Source: Sipunculus nudus (taxonomy: Eukaryota; Annelida; Sipuncula; Golfingiida; Sipunculidae). From it: a DNA stretch of 64,000 nt. Both the position numbers and the translations under genes were made by a program. The stretch covers positions 2,826,076 through 2,890,075 of the forward strand of contig CM049309.1 in assembly GCA_026874595.1 (NCBI GenBank), read 5' to 3'. Of this stretch, positions 12,561-24,150 are shown piece after piece; the stretch's first letter is position 1; each line of letters begins with the position of its first letter. The notes under the pieces were generated by a model. It did no database searches. It had not been told where the DNA came from and was given only the letters and a program-made list of their open reading frames with translations.

Positions 12561-13440
12561 TTCCTGGGAACTTTCGTACAAGTCCAGAAAAGTCACTCAA
12601 CCTCTAGGGTAAACAAAACAGGTTTATTCTTATCACATCCCAGAATTGGCCTTCACTGCCATAGACTGGCTCCTATCTCACAATACAATTCTTCTACAGT
12701 TCTTTGGATTTTGCTCGCCGCTAACTGGCTCTATCTTCATAAATTGGTCTCCTTTGGCCAATAATCGTCATAACATGATACTTGCAATAACACCCATCTG
12801 GTGCAAATCTACATCTCCCAACACATCTGGCTGCAAATACACTTCTTGACTGATCTTTCTGGCAGCTTTGGATTCCAGCTGGCTTTTATATCAGGTGTAC
12901 AATGGAAAGTTCTTGTAACTAGTGTTCTTGAACTATCTACATGGAAATCACCAGCTAAGCCTCCCAGAAGCATCTAAACCTGCAGCATCTTCTGTCAGCT
13001 AAACATAACAAACCATAGCGTAGTAAAATTCAATACCTGATACATAAACAAACCGATCTAAAAATCAACACAACTAATTATAAAAATAAACACAACATTA
13101 TAAGACATAATTAACTACTTTTTCCTGACTATATCTTATTATCCTATGATGTTCTAACTTAACATAACCTGACCTGGTGAATGAATTTGTGTCATACTTG
13201 TAAAGTAAAGAATCCTGGGAGATCCCCCAAGTGAGATCAGTTTATTTATCATGGTAAACCTTATTAAGTGTTTTTATCAGCTTTTGTTTGGTGAAGGAAA
13301 CTGCTATTTTTTAATGCTAGCTTAATTAACAGTATTATACGCATATCTGCAGAATGCCATTCCCGTTTCTGACTTCTTGACAAAGCAGAATAACATGATT
13401 ATCCCGGCTTTCAACCAGGTTCTGAGTGAGTAAAACTGAG
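12561..13440. other. Intron sequence without a recognised feature
   Basis: Overlapping short open frames at 12384-12849 have no domain, and codon use is not convincing. I see nothing else to name. Confidence 0.4.
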
Positions 13441-13499
13441 GAACCCCCAAATGGGGCAACTGTATGTGAGTGAAACACAACTGTGGGGTAATTTAGTCT

Positions 13500-13620
13500 C
13501 CCTGTTAAGTCTGCAGAGCACTCTCCCTGGGCGAAGGCCAACTGTGAAAAATTTCTCACCCCTCCTCTACTGAGATTGGCTCAGGGCCCTCTGCTCTACC
13601 AAAACACCATGGAAGCTGGT
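13500..13620 (-). repeat. Possible tRNA-derived SINE remnant
   Basis: The minus strand contains TGGTAGAGCAGAGGGCCCTG (near 13600), which resembles a tRNA D-arm with a box A-like core. No clear box B (GGTTCGA) follows at the usual distance. This is a weak call that rests on one motif. Confidence 0.25.
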
Positions 13621-13654
13621 AACCCTGATTAAGAATTGAGTTTAATATTCTGAC

Positions 13655-13760
13655 CTGTTTTCTTGCTTCCCGGGCTTCAACACTGCGGTCTTTGGCTGCT
13701 GTAGTCATCTGTGGTCTGTGATGGTGGGTTAGTCTCTGTCTAGATTCGTCGTCCTGATCA
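13655..13760 (-). CDS. GPCR exon: ICL3 (short exon, no Met of its own)
   Basis: This short exon is easily missed because it has no long open frame of its own. It is 106 bp: one base that completes the Gly codon begun at 29203 and 35 codons. The peptide is hydrophilic and begins DQDDESRQRLTHHHRPQM, then TTAAKDRSVEAREARKQ. It ends in the basic REARKQ that usually precedes TM6. The acceptor is attacag|TGATC, and the donor AAACAG|gtcaga (13654-13649) is weaker than the other donors in this gene. It was found because the neighbouring exons (phase 2 out, phase 0 in) cannot join without it. The reading Q|VIKMLLTV across the next junction restores a normal start of TM6. The His and acidic clusters match the low constraint usual in ICL3. 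Confidence 0.9.
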
Positions 13761-13879
13761 CTGTAATAAAATTATAATTCATAACTGGAATGGCTTTGTT
13801 TTGGCAGCGCAATAACAGATATATGTCTCCCCTTATGGGTCATCCCAAAACATTAGGGGTTGATATACACTATCTCAAA

Positions 13880-14300
13880 ACAATGATTCTAGATTTCAGC
13901 AGATTTGACTTTGAAGGTCAAGGTCACTGCTTTTCAAACTGCAATGAGATTTTGGCAGGAAGAACTGGTGGGTCAAATTTAAAGAAAAAATTTTCAGTAC
14001 TTACAAAGTTATGGGGGTCACAGTAATCCTAGAATGGTATAAATTTGACCTTGATGATAAAGTTCAAGGTCACTTGATTTCAAACTCCTATGAGATTTTG
14101 GTAGGAACAATGAGTGTTTAAAATTGTTGGGGAAAATATGCAGCCCTTCAAAAGTCAATGCATTAACAAGACAATAACTATAATTCGGCCAAATTGCCCT
14201 TGAAGATCCTGATTTAGGTCACCAGGTTTTGAACTCGTCCGAGAACTTGGTAGGAACTATTGATGAACCAAATTTACTATTTTAAGCCAGAATTCAACCA
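13880..14300 (+). repeat. About three diverged ~140-bp tandem units with AAGGTCAAGGTCA
   Basis: Each unit has a phrase like ttcaaggtcactt...tttcaaactgcaatgagat followed by ggtaggaac. It is the same style as the tandem cores of the named element families. The ends could not be fixed. Confidence 0.6.
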
Positions 14301-14879
14301 TATAGTTTACATTTTCACTGCAATGTGGTAAGATATGAACCCAATCTTATACTACAACTTTGCATATCATACGCAAATTTATATTTATGTAATTAATTTT
14401 TTATGTAAATTTATATGTATTTTTTTATTATTTTAAATAAATCTTCAGATATACACCATTCACTTTCATTTAGTAAAGATATGTTCATATTTGTTTGTTT
14501 GTCTGTCTACAAGAGAAATAGAAATAGTTAAATATTGAAAATATAAAAAAAAAACAAGTTTCAGCTCTGGTAAAATGATTATACATACTTAGAAAGAAAC
14601 TGGTTTTGGTAAACTAAATCATCTCCAGTGTAGGATTTATTTCAATCACCCAAAAAATTACTCCAAAAATTGTCAACCCATCTATAAAATAAGCCTATTA
14701 TAGAAAAGGCAGCATTAGACAGGTGGAAAAAAGGAGACAGGTAGGCAAGATGAAAACTCAGTAAAGCTTGAGTTGCATATATTGATATAAATTCACTTTG
14801 TCCAAAAAAGGAATTCTTTAACCAAGCCTGAAATCAAAGTGATTCAAAGTCAATAACTGTGACTATTTTCAATTAAATA
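14301..14879. other. AT-rich intron, nothing recognised
   Basis: Runs of T and A, no open frame of note and no repeat match to the rest of the window. Confidence 0.4.
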
Positions 14880-15262
14880 TCAAATCAATACTTTTGTATG
14901 GAGCAGTAACCTGGAAAATAACTGAAACCTTAAGATAGAAACCCTTAAGTCGTTGTCAATAAATGTCTGAGACAACTTGCATCAATAAGATGGACAGACA
15001 ATGATACTAATACTATAGACTCCAGGAAACTACAAAACAGGACTCACAGACATCCAAATTAAGAACAGGAAGTGGCAATGTGCTGCATGAGAAAACCCTC
15101 TTGAGAGAAGCAGACTGCATAATGAAACAAGCACTGGAATGGAATCCCAAGGGAAAACACAGGAGAAGGCAGAAGAATGCCAGAAAGGTAATAATAATAT
15201 AACTACACATAAACTGGAAAGAAATAAAGAACGCATAGCATGCACTGGCAGCCGTTAGTGGG
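14880..15262 (+). pseudogene. Decayed non-LTR retrotransposon (LINE) reverse-transcriptase 3' end
   Basis: Across frames with stops and frameshifts the plus strand reads YGAVTWKITETL, then VNKCLRQLASIRWTDND, then IQIKNRKWQ, then a shifted frame with IMKQALEWNPKGKHRRRQKN, and finally INWKEI. This order corresponds to the known C-terminal region downstream of the reverse transcriptase in many invertebrate LINEs: the YGAETW motif, a NKCLR..IRW.D segment, an RKWRWIGH segment, a QALEWNPQGKRRRGRP segment and a W..L/I end. At least two stops (the LR* and CAA* positions) and one or more frameshifts make it inactive. The upstream endonuclease and catalytic RT parts are absent, which fits 5' truncation on insertion. 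The clade cannot be fixed from this tail. Confidence 0.82.
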
Positions 15263-15504
15263 TTGACTGTAAGATCTAGGATCAGTTCAGATTATGTTAT
15301 TCCGTTTCAATTCCAATTCATGAATGTTTATTAAACTTCATTTCAAATTTAATTTTAGAATATTTATAAAACCTCAAACCCAATTTAATTCAATGTTTTA
15401 GGGACAGTACCCATTTCAACACAACTCAATTGATTTTGATTCTACTAAAATTCAACCTCCAGTTAAAAATGTTGCAATTTTTTGCTAATGAAACGTTTCA
15501 GCCT

Positions 15505-17766
15505 CAGGGCAGGATCTGAGAGGAGCAGAGAGGAGCAACATACAGCCTGAGAGAGGAACAGAGAGGAGCAACAGGCAGCATCAGAGAGGAGCTACAGGCA
15601 GCATCAGAGAGGATCAGAGAAGAGTAACAGGCAGCATCAGAGAGGATCAGAGAAGAGTAACAGGCAGCATCAGAGAGGATCAGAGTGGAGTACCAGGCAG
15701 CATAAGAGAGGAGTAACAGGCAGCATCAGAGAGGATCAGAGAAGAGTAACAGGCAGCATCAGAGAGGATCAGAAAAGAGTAACAGGCAGCATCAGAGAGG
15801 AACAGAGAGGAGCAACAGGCAGCATCAGAGAGGAGCTACAGGCAGCATCAGAGAGGATCAGGGAAGAGTAACAGGCAGCATCAGAGAGGATCAGAGTGGA
15901 GTACCAGGCAGCATCAGAGAGGATCAGTGGAGTAACAGGCATCATCAGAGAGGAGTAACAGGCAGCATCAGAGAGGAACAGAGTGGTGTAACAGGCAGCA
16001 TCAGGAAGGATCAGAGTGGAGTTACAGGCAGCATCAGAGAGGAACAGAGAGGAGTAACAGGCGTCTGAGAGGATCAGAGAGGAGTTACAGGCAGCATCTG
16101 AGAGGTTCAGGGAGGAGTAACAGGCAGCATCAGAGAGGAGTAACAGGCAGCCTCAGAGAGGAGTAACAGGCAGCATCAGAGAGGAACAGAGTGCAGTAAC
16201 AGGCAGCTTCAGAGAGGAACAGAGTGGAGTAACAGGCAGCATAAGAGAGGAACAGAAACGAGCAATAAGCAGCATCAGAGAGTAACAGGCTGCATTAGAG
16301 AGGATTAGAGTGGAGTGACAGGCTGCATTAGAGAGGATCAGAGAGGAGTAACAGGCAGCATCAGAGAGGATCAGAGAGGAGTAACAGGCAGCATCAGAGA
16401 GGATCAGATTTGTGTAACAGGCAGCATCAGAGAGGATCAGAGTGGAATAACAGGCAGCATCAGAGAGGATCAGAGTGGAATAACAGGCAGCATCAGAGAG
16501 GATCAGAGGGGAGTAACAGGCAGCATCAGAGAGGATCAGAGAGGAGTAACAGGCAGCATCAGAGAGGATCAGAGAGGAGTAACAGGCAGCATCAGAGAGG
16601 ATCAGATTTGTGTAACAGGCAGCATCAGAGAGGATCAGAGAGGAGTAACAGGCAGCATCAGAGATGATCAGAGAGGAGTAACAGGCAGCATCAGAGAGGA
16701 TCAGAGTGGAATAACAAGCAGGATCAGAGAGGATCAGAGGGGAGTAACAGGCAGCATCAGAGAGGATCAGAAAGGAGTAACAGGCAGCATCAGAGAGGAT
16801 CAGAGAGGAGTAACAGGCAGCATCAGAGAGGATCAGATTTGTGTAACAGGCAGCATCAGAGAGGATCAGAGAGGAGTAACAGGCAGCATCAGAGATGATC
16901 AGAGAGGAGATACAGGCAGCATCAGAGAGGATCAGAGTGGAGTAACAGGCAGCATCAGAGAGGATCAGAGTGGAATAACAGGCAGCATCAGAGAGGATCA
17001 GAGAGGAGTAACAGGCAGCATCAGAGAGGATCAGAGTGGAGTAACAGGCAGCATCAGAGAGGATCAGAGTGGAATAACAGGCAGCATCAGAGAGGATCAG
17101 AGAGGAGTAACAGGCAGCATCAGAGAGGATCAGAGAAGAGTAACAGGCAGCATCAGAGAGGATCAGAGAGGAGTAACAGGCAGCATCAGAGAGGATCAGG
17201 GTGGTGTAACAGGCAGCATCAGAGAGGATCAGAGAAGAGTAACAGGCAGCATCAGAGAGGATCAGAGAGTAACAGGCAGCATCAGAGAGGATCAGTGGAG
17301 TAACAGGCATCATCAGAGAGGAGTAACAGGCAGCATCAGAGAGGAACAGAGTGGTGTAACAGGCAGCATCAGGAAGGATCAGAGTGGAGTTACAGGCAGC
17401 ATCAGAGAGGAACAGAGAGGAGTAACAGGCGTCTGAGAGGATCAGAGAGGAGTTACAGGCAGCATCAGAGAGGATCAGAGAGGAGTAACAGGCAGCATCA
17501 GAGAGGATCAGGGAGTGGTAAAAGGCAGCATCATAGAGGATCAGAGAGTAACAGGCAGCATCAGAGAGGATCAGAGAGGAGTAACAGGCAGCATCAGAGA
17601 GGATCAGAGAAGAGTAACAGGCAGCATCAGAGAGGATCAGAGGAGTAACAGGCAGCATCAGAGAGGTTCAGAGAGGAGCAACAGGCAGCATCAGAGTGGA
17701 TCAGAGAGGAGCAACAGGCAGCATCAGAGTGGATCAGAGAGGAGTAACAGGCAGCATCAGAGATGA
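15505..17766. repeat. 33-bp minisatellite, about 68 units
   Basis: The unit of 33 bp is AGGCAGCATCAGAGAGGATC followed by AGAGAGGAGTAAC. Units are very similar from 16310 to 17270 and more variable at both sides, with deletions of 9-12 bp in some. Because 33 is a multiple of three and the unit lacks stops in several frames, long open frames appear on both strands (plus 16315-17436 with repeats TGSIREDQRGV; minus 16153-17658 with repeats LILSDAACYSS). I do not regard either as a gene: there are no flanking exons or unique coding sequence, and both strands are equally open. Confidence 0.95.
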
Positions 17767-17824
17767 TCATTTGCAATACAACTGATGACCCCACTGCATT
17801 TGTGCAAGGGCTCAATAGGTTATT

Positions 17825-20800
17825 AGCTCAGCTGACTATAAGTCATCTGAGCTATAGTCGTGGTCCATTGTCCGTCGTCCGTCCGTCCGGATGTCCGTCC
17901 GTAAGACTGGCACGTTTCGACACCGTTGGACCTACGAATCTGAAATTCGGCATACAGTTAGATGTCCCAAAAATCTCCTACCATGCCGAAAATTGGGTCA
18001 ATAGGACTTCGGTCCTTTGAGATATTAAGGAAAAACCTCAATTTTTTATTAGAAATCTATTTTCACACTTCAGGACTGCCTAATATCAAAACCACTCATC
18101 TGGTTTTCTTCATATTTACCATAAATATTCCTCGATATAGTTCCTATGTACATGCCAGATATTAAGTCAGTATTATATAATTTAAAAAAGTTATGGGCCC
18201 AAACATAATGGACTTTGTAAAAAAATCAGGAAGATATTTGGTCACTTAAGACCAAAAGTGTTAAAGGTAGGGACTTTTTTCCAGTAATACAACTTTAATT
18301 AATCAAAATTTAATTGTATACCAAAAATTAGATCAGAATCTGTTAAATTTTTTTAAATATTGGCAAAAATATAAAATTGGTACCTTAAATTTTGCCCAAC
18401 TTTGGCCACGGCACGTTTTTTACCTGTAAGTACTGTGGATTTAATTTTCACAGCATGTATACATAAGGATTTAATCTGTCAAAATCTGAAATTTGAAAAT
18501 AAAAGGTGCAAAATTAGGCTAGTTATTGAATTTTTTTGGAGGCTCTTGTTGTATTCCCTTACATTGTCAAGCAGTCCACTTTGATGACTGTAGGTCATTC
18601 AGTGCACATCTCTATGCTCCCCAGGCTGTTGGCATAATTTTAGATGTCCCCAAAATCTCCTACCATACCGAAAATTGGGTCATTAGGACTTCGTTCCTTT
18701 GAGATATTAAGGAAAAAAAACTCTGTTTTCCATAAAAAAAGCCATTGTTACACTTCAAGGCTGCCTAATATCAAAACCACTGATCTGTTTTTGATCGTAT
18801 TTAGTATTCACATTCTTTCATACATTTTCTATGAACATACCAAAAATTAGGTCAGTATTGGGTATTATTTTGAAGTTATGGGCCAAAACATAATGCAATT
18901 TTTACAAAAAATCAGGAAATATATTTACTCACCTAACATGAGAATTGCTGAACTGAGACTTTTTTTCAGGAATATAACTTTATTCAATCAAGATTCAATT
19001 GTTTACCCAAAATTAGATCTGAATTTTGCAAATTTTTCAAGTTATTAGCATAAATAAAAAATCAATACCTTAAATTTTGTCCAACTTTGGCACTGTTGAT
19101 TTAATTTTCACAGCATATATACATAAGGATTTAATCTTTTAAAATCTGAAAATTTCAAAGAAATTGATTGGAAAGAATAGCTTTTATTCATGTTTTCATA
19201 CACCATGTCAAGTGTTGTTTACATCTAGCCCACCTAGTAGTACAGCCTTCACTTGCATTATGTAACCCACCCATGGCAGCTTGCCTTGGGTCAGCTTGGC
19301 CACCACCAGCAGGCTTCCCCTCTGCCCTGCACTCCCCCCCCCCCCCCCGATGGTGCATAAACTAGATGAATGTTATTATTTTCTGTATTTGATTCATTCT
19401 TATTCTAGGCTATGCTACATTTTAGATTTTGTATTGTACCACCAGGGTAACAATGATTAAAGTGTACATTTAATTGTGTCCACAAAGTGGTGTATTGCTA
19501 TGAAAGTGTGGATGTTCATGAGATAAGTAATTCCTTACTTCAGAAGAGTAAAAACTTCACCAGGTGTGAAATTGACTATTAATTCCAGTAATAAATTAAA
19601 ACTGGGATAGTAATTAGCACAATGATATTGTTTTTTCCTCATTCAACCAACAGTGAGTATACTTTATTACAAAAGATGTTTTATTTTATCAAATTTACTG
19701 AATCTTTTATTTTATTTTGGTGAATAAAATTAAGCATGTACTGATAACTCCAATGTGCAAAACTTTTTAATAGTGATTCAAGGAATATTCGTGTAGATGC
19801 CATGTTGTGGCATTATTTTCTTTTAAATTCAGTTTAAACATTTATGATTTAAAAATAATAAAATATATGTGTATGCATATGACCCAATATGAGCTACACT
19901 CTGGATATATGATGATTGCAACTTTTGCAACAATTCTAATATTTTAACTTATAGTTTCAGTTTTTTACTCTGTATATATAATGATTGCAACTTTTGCAAC
20001 AATTCTAATATTTTAACTTATATTTTCAGTTTTTTTTATTAAAAATTTATAAAACCTGTAAACAAAAAAATGATTCAGATAAAAACTTCTTAATGGAAAA
20101 AGTGGATATGCTTAAAAAAAATAGGATTATATATAAACTTAAATGCATTATTCCCTTGAAAGTGAAATAAAGGTATTAGTCCATTCTGTCCACTTGCATG
20201 TCCATCTGTAAATTTTCATATGCTTCACAGTATCTCAAAACTTTTACTGTTTTTCTTCATGACAGTCTTGTCAGAGTATTAGTTTGCAATCATATATTTA
20301 GAACTTTACTATAACCAAGTAGGAGGGCCCCTTTCCTCTTAGCTTTTCATATTCTTATATAAATGAAAAACATCACAATAGAATATTTCTACATCCACCT
20401 TCGTGCTGCCCTCACTTTTCCCTTCTCCGAACCCCATCCCAAAGTCAGCCTCAGTAAGCAAGAACAAGATGAATCAGATATATTCATACTTTAATATTTT
20501 GTATAACTATTCGTCCATAGGTACCTATGTACATGCCAGAAATTATGTCAATATTGTGTAATATGTAGACATAGTGGGCATCACAATAATGTACCTTGTC
20601 AAGACTTAAGAGATATTGTGTCATACAGTCACAAATTCATAAATCACTTCATCAGCATAGTTAATCATAACAGCATATCTGTCATATTGAAAGCTTGCAG
20701 ACTACCATACACTTTAGATCCTTCAACAAATAGCCTTATCATCATTCTACTACTGCTTATTACTGCTGTCATTGCATTCATATTTGCTCAAATATATCAC

Positions 20801-21004
20801 AATTTTCAACCCCTCCAAAATAAATAAAAAATAAACCACTATATTTGACTCTATTAATCCATCAGTCAGGTAATTTCATTTATCATTTACTCACATATTA
20901 CATTACATTCCTTTATAATAGCCCAACATGTCCATGATATTCATAAGCTTTGTCGACTCGATATAGTATCACAGTGGAGAAACATTTATAGAAACATTCC
21001 CTTG
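17825..21004 (-). mobile_element. Family A element, 3.2 kb, minus orientation, 5' palindrome deleted
   Basis: It is the inverted, highly similar counterpart of the element at 41920-45055. The 3' end hairpin (agctcagctgac...gtcatctgagct) lies at 17825, followed by the GTCCGTCC tail. Two tandem ~650-bp modules follow (phrases ggcatggtaggagattttgg and tgatattaggcagtc, seen reversed), then a unique part. At the 5' end the copy retains CCCTTG at 20998-21004 but has lost about 37 bp carrying the terminal palindrome, replaced by aaacatt. The open frames it carries (such as 20618-20827) recur in the other copy simply because the DNA does. Confidence 0.88.
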
Positions 21005-21099
21005 TTTTTTTTTTGGGGGGGGGGGTTCGAGTTACAACATCTCTGCATATACATGCAGGATATGAAATTTTATTAAACGTGCCTCAAAGGAAAAAAATA
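21005..21099. repeat. Poly-T/poly-G tract and shared flank
   Basis: T10 then G11 at 21005-21025, followed by gttacaacatctctgcatat, a phrase also found near 21185 and at 51990-52050, each time just before a family A start. It may be part of a longer element or a preferred target. Confidence 0.5.
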
Positions 21100-22051
21100 C
21101 AAGGGACCAGTGAGTCACGATGCTCAGCTGAACTTAATTCTGAGAATATTTGTATAAAATCATAGTGGTTGTGTTGACTGTGCACTTTACAACACCTCTG
21201 CATATACATACAAGATATGAAATTAAATTCAACATTGCTTATAGGGAAAAACAGGGACCCATGGGTCATGTCGCTAGGTTGAATATTTTTTTAATTTAAG
21301 CAATACAAGATATAGGTGATTTTTTTTTAATTTTAGCAAATGCAAAATATATCCTTATTTATACATACTGTGAAAATTAAATCAATAGTGGTTATAGGAA
21401 AAACTGGGCCATGGTAATATTGGGCTTAATTTAAGGTACTGATTTTACAATTATGCTAATAACTTAAAAATTTAGAAAAATTCTGATCTGATTTCTGGTA
21501 TATAATTCAATCTTGATTAGATAAAGTTATATCCTTGGAAATATAGTCTCTAGCTTAAACAATTAAGGTGTACAATTCAATCTTGACTAGATAAAGTTAT
21601 ATCCTTAGGAATATAGTCTCTAGCTTAAACAATTATCTTTTTGGTGAGTATAAATATATTTCCTGATTTTTTACAAAGTGCATTATGTTTGCCCATGACA
21701 ATTTATGCAATGCTGACCTAATTTCTGGCATGTGCAAAGGAATATATATGCAGGAATGCTTTTGTCAAAGATGAATGCATTAACACAAGAGATTTTCATA
21801 ATGGGCAGTTTTGAAGTGTAATTATAGGTTTTTACTGGAAAACAGAGGTTTTTACCTTTATTTCTTGAAAGAACAAAGTAGCAGTGACCCAGTTTTCAGT
21901 TTGGTAGGAAAACTTGGGGACGTCTACCTGTATGTAGAATTTTGTATTTGTAGGTCCAACAGTTTCAAAAAGTCTCTTATTAATAGAGGGCCTGACGGCC
22001 AGACAAAGGACCATCACTATATAGCTCAGATGACTTATAGTCAGCTGAGAT
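21100..22051 (+). mobile_element. Family A element, short (0.95 kb) copy
   Basis: Starts CAAGGGACCAGTGAGTCACG and ends agctcagatgacttatagtc + agctgaga before TAAAAA. A second start-like phrase (cagggacccatgggtcatg) lies at about 21252, so the 5' end is iterated. A ~75-bp internal duplication (attcaatcttgactagataa) occurs near 21510-21640. Only one ~650-bp module is present. Confidence 0.82.
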
Positions 22052-23419
22052 AAAAACAGCAAGCAATATCATTGGGGGAAGCAGCATACATTTTATATTC
22101 AATCATAACAATATCATCTTCCTAGCAGTTGTAGACATAAAGAAATATTATGTACCTTACACATGTTCAAATCAGAAATGAAACATGTACTAACTTCAGT
22201 TTATAAGACTAAACTACAAACTGGCAACTGATTTATTACAAAACATCTTCAATAAATGCACCATAGCCACGTGAAATTTAGAAATGGTAGTTGTTTTATT
22301 GAAGGCCAAAGTTCCATGAGCCTGGACCTCAGCAGTAATATGTTGGCTGTAGTGACAGGTGGCGTGAGACATGTACAAGCAGATTTTATTGATTTAACAT
22401 GTTGCAAAACTGTTATCCTTGTGTCCATGTGTGATTACGTGGTTCCCTCACCAGGATTATTACAATAAATCACCAAATCCATCAATAGATAGTACTAGAA
22501 ATGACATCCAACTGCAGACATTTGCAGAAAAAAGTTCACACTGGCCACTTGTTTAAAGGAGATGGCATTGACTTGACTTAGGGAAAAAAGGAGTGTTATA
22601 AATGCATTAAAGAAGGAATCTGCCACTGCTGAACTCCCAACCATGTAAGGTTGTTCATTAAACTTGTTCCTTGCACATGCTCCACCTACTGTCAGGGGAA
22701 AGCGCATGACAATTACTTTTACTTTCAGGGCAAGTCTGGGACAGCAGAAAAGACATTTCCTATTTCTCAGCGTCTCTTCTTTTGTGACTCGGACAATTCA
22801 TGTCTGGATGTCTATAATCAGTCTCTGTAGCAAACGGCTGCTAATCGCATGACATCTTATGCTTCTGTTGTAACAAAACACAGCATCTTCTTATTATGTT
22901 TCAAGTATTTATTTTTTTTCCAAAAGACTGTTCTGTGGCCACTGAAAAATAACAAAGATTACCTTAGGATATAATGATGTCTTTCCTTAAGACTGTAAAC
23001 TGGAACTGTCATGTCCATTTGCTTTTGGCAAGGCAAAAAGGCCCATTTGGTGACTTGCCTGTGAACATATCCATGGTTCATGATAAAAAAATGTTTGGGG
23101 ACCAGCCTGTGTGTATATCCATGGTTCATGATAAACAATGTATGGAGACTAGCATTATTGGTCAGAACTGTTTGTAGAATCATATTTGATGACTGAAAGA
23201 GAGCAAATGACCAATGATTGATAATTAATCGATCTTTCTATGTACCTTCTATATAACCCTGAAATTTGCTTTTGTATTATACCTTAAATATTGACCAAGT
23301 AAATTCAGTCTGACATTTATTTCTCTGACTTGCTCTGAGTATTTTTTCTGGTTAATATGGCATGTACAAAATTTCAGCAAAAATTAATTTAAGTAAACTT
23401 GAACATAAGCCATTTAAGA
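22052..23419. other. Intron, nothing recognised
   Basis: Single-copy AT-rich sequence. A short imperfect duplication with atccatggttcatgataaa occurs twice at 23070-23135. No supported gene. Confidence 0.4.
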
Positions 23420-24150
23420 ATCGTTTTTGTGCAATGATACAGAGTTTGGAACAACAGAAGACGATTGCAGCCCTCAGTTTGATACAGGCTTACCTGGCCA
23501 CATGACCAACTTCAGCTATGACTTTACCAAATATCAGTGATCTTGATCTATTCTTATACAATTTAAAGAACCCTTTCCTTGGATAATTCTTGTAAAAAAG
23601 TAAACCATTCAGCTTGACAGTTTCATTTAAAACATTTTTAATGTAGAAGTTGAATGAGGCTAAAATCATTTTTTTTTTTGCTTGTGAAAAACAGGTTGAT
23701 ATAGGTGGTACAACGTCATCCCAATTTCAAATATGACTCATGTGACCAACATTTGCATAAAATTTGGTGATGATTGCTCCTGCTGTTTAAGAGACTGTAA
23801 TTTTAGTATGCTTATCTGGTAAAATGACTAAGTTCAGCTTTCTGTAACTTTGCCAAAATCACTGAACTGGAACCATTAAAAAAAACTCGAGAGAGAGTTT
23901 GTTTCTGGGATTATTTCTATGAAATGTTGAAAAATTTGGCTGGACATTTTGAAGATGAAGATTTTTTAGTTTATTAGCTTTTCCCCTATTAAATCTAAAT
24001 CAATGTAGAAAACAAAAAAATAAGCTCAACAAAACAGAGTTTTTTAGATGACTGATTTTTTGCATAAAATTCTGTGATGCTAGCTCCTGCTGTTTATGAG
24101 ATGGAATGGGCTAACGTAAGGATGACAGTGGTCGCCACACCATCACACAA
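23420..24150 (+). repeat. Decayed copy of the 7.2-8.1 kb element
   Basis: Shares cctcagtttgatacaggc, atgactcatgtgaccaacat, gatgatagctcctgc-like and ggctaacgta phrases with 7600-8040, but is about 25-30 percent diverged by eye. Confidence 0.6.

Noticed and set aside
16153-17658. 501-codon minus-strand and 373-codon plus-strand open frames
   Set aside because: Both come from a 33-bp minisatellite; neither has unique coding sequence, exon signals or a homologue I know.
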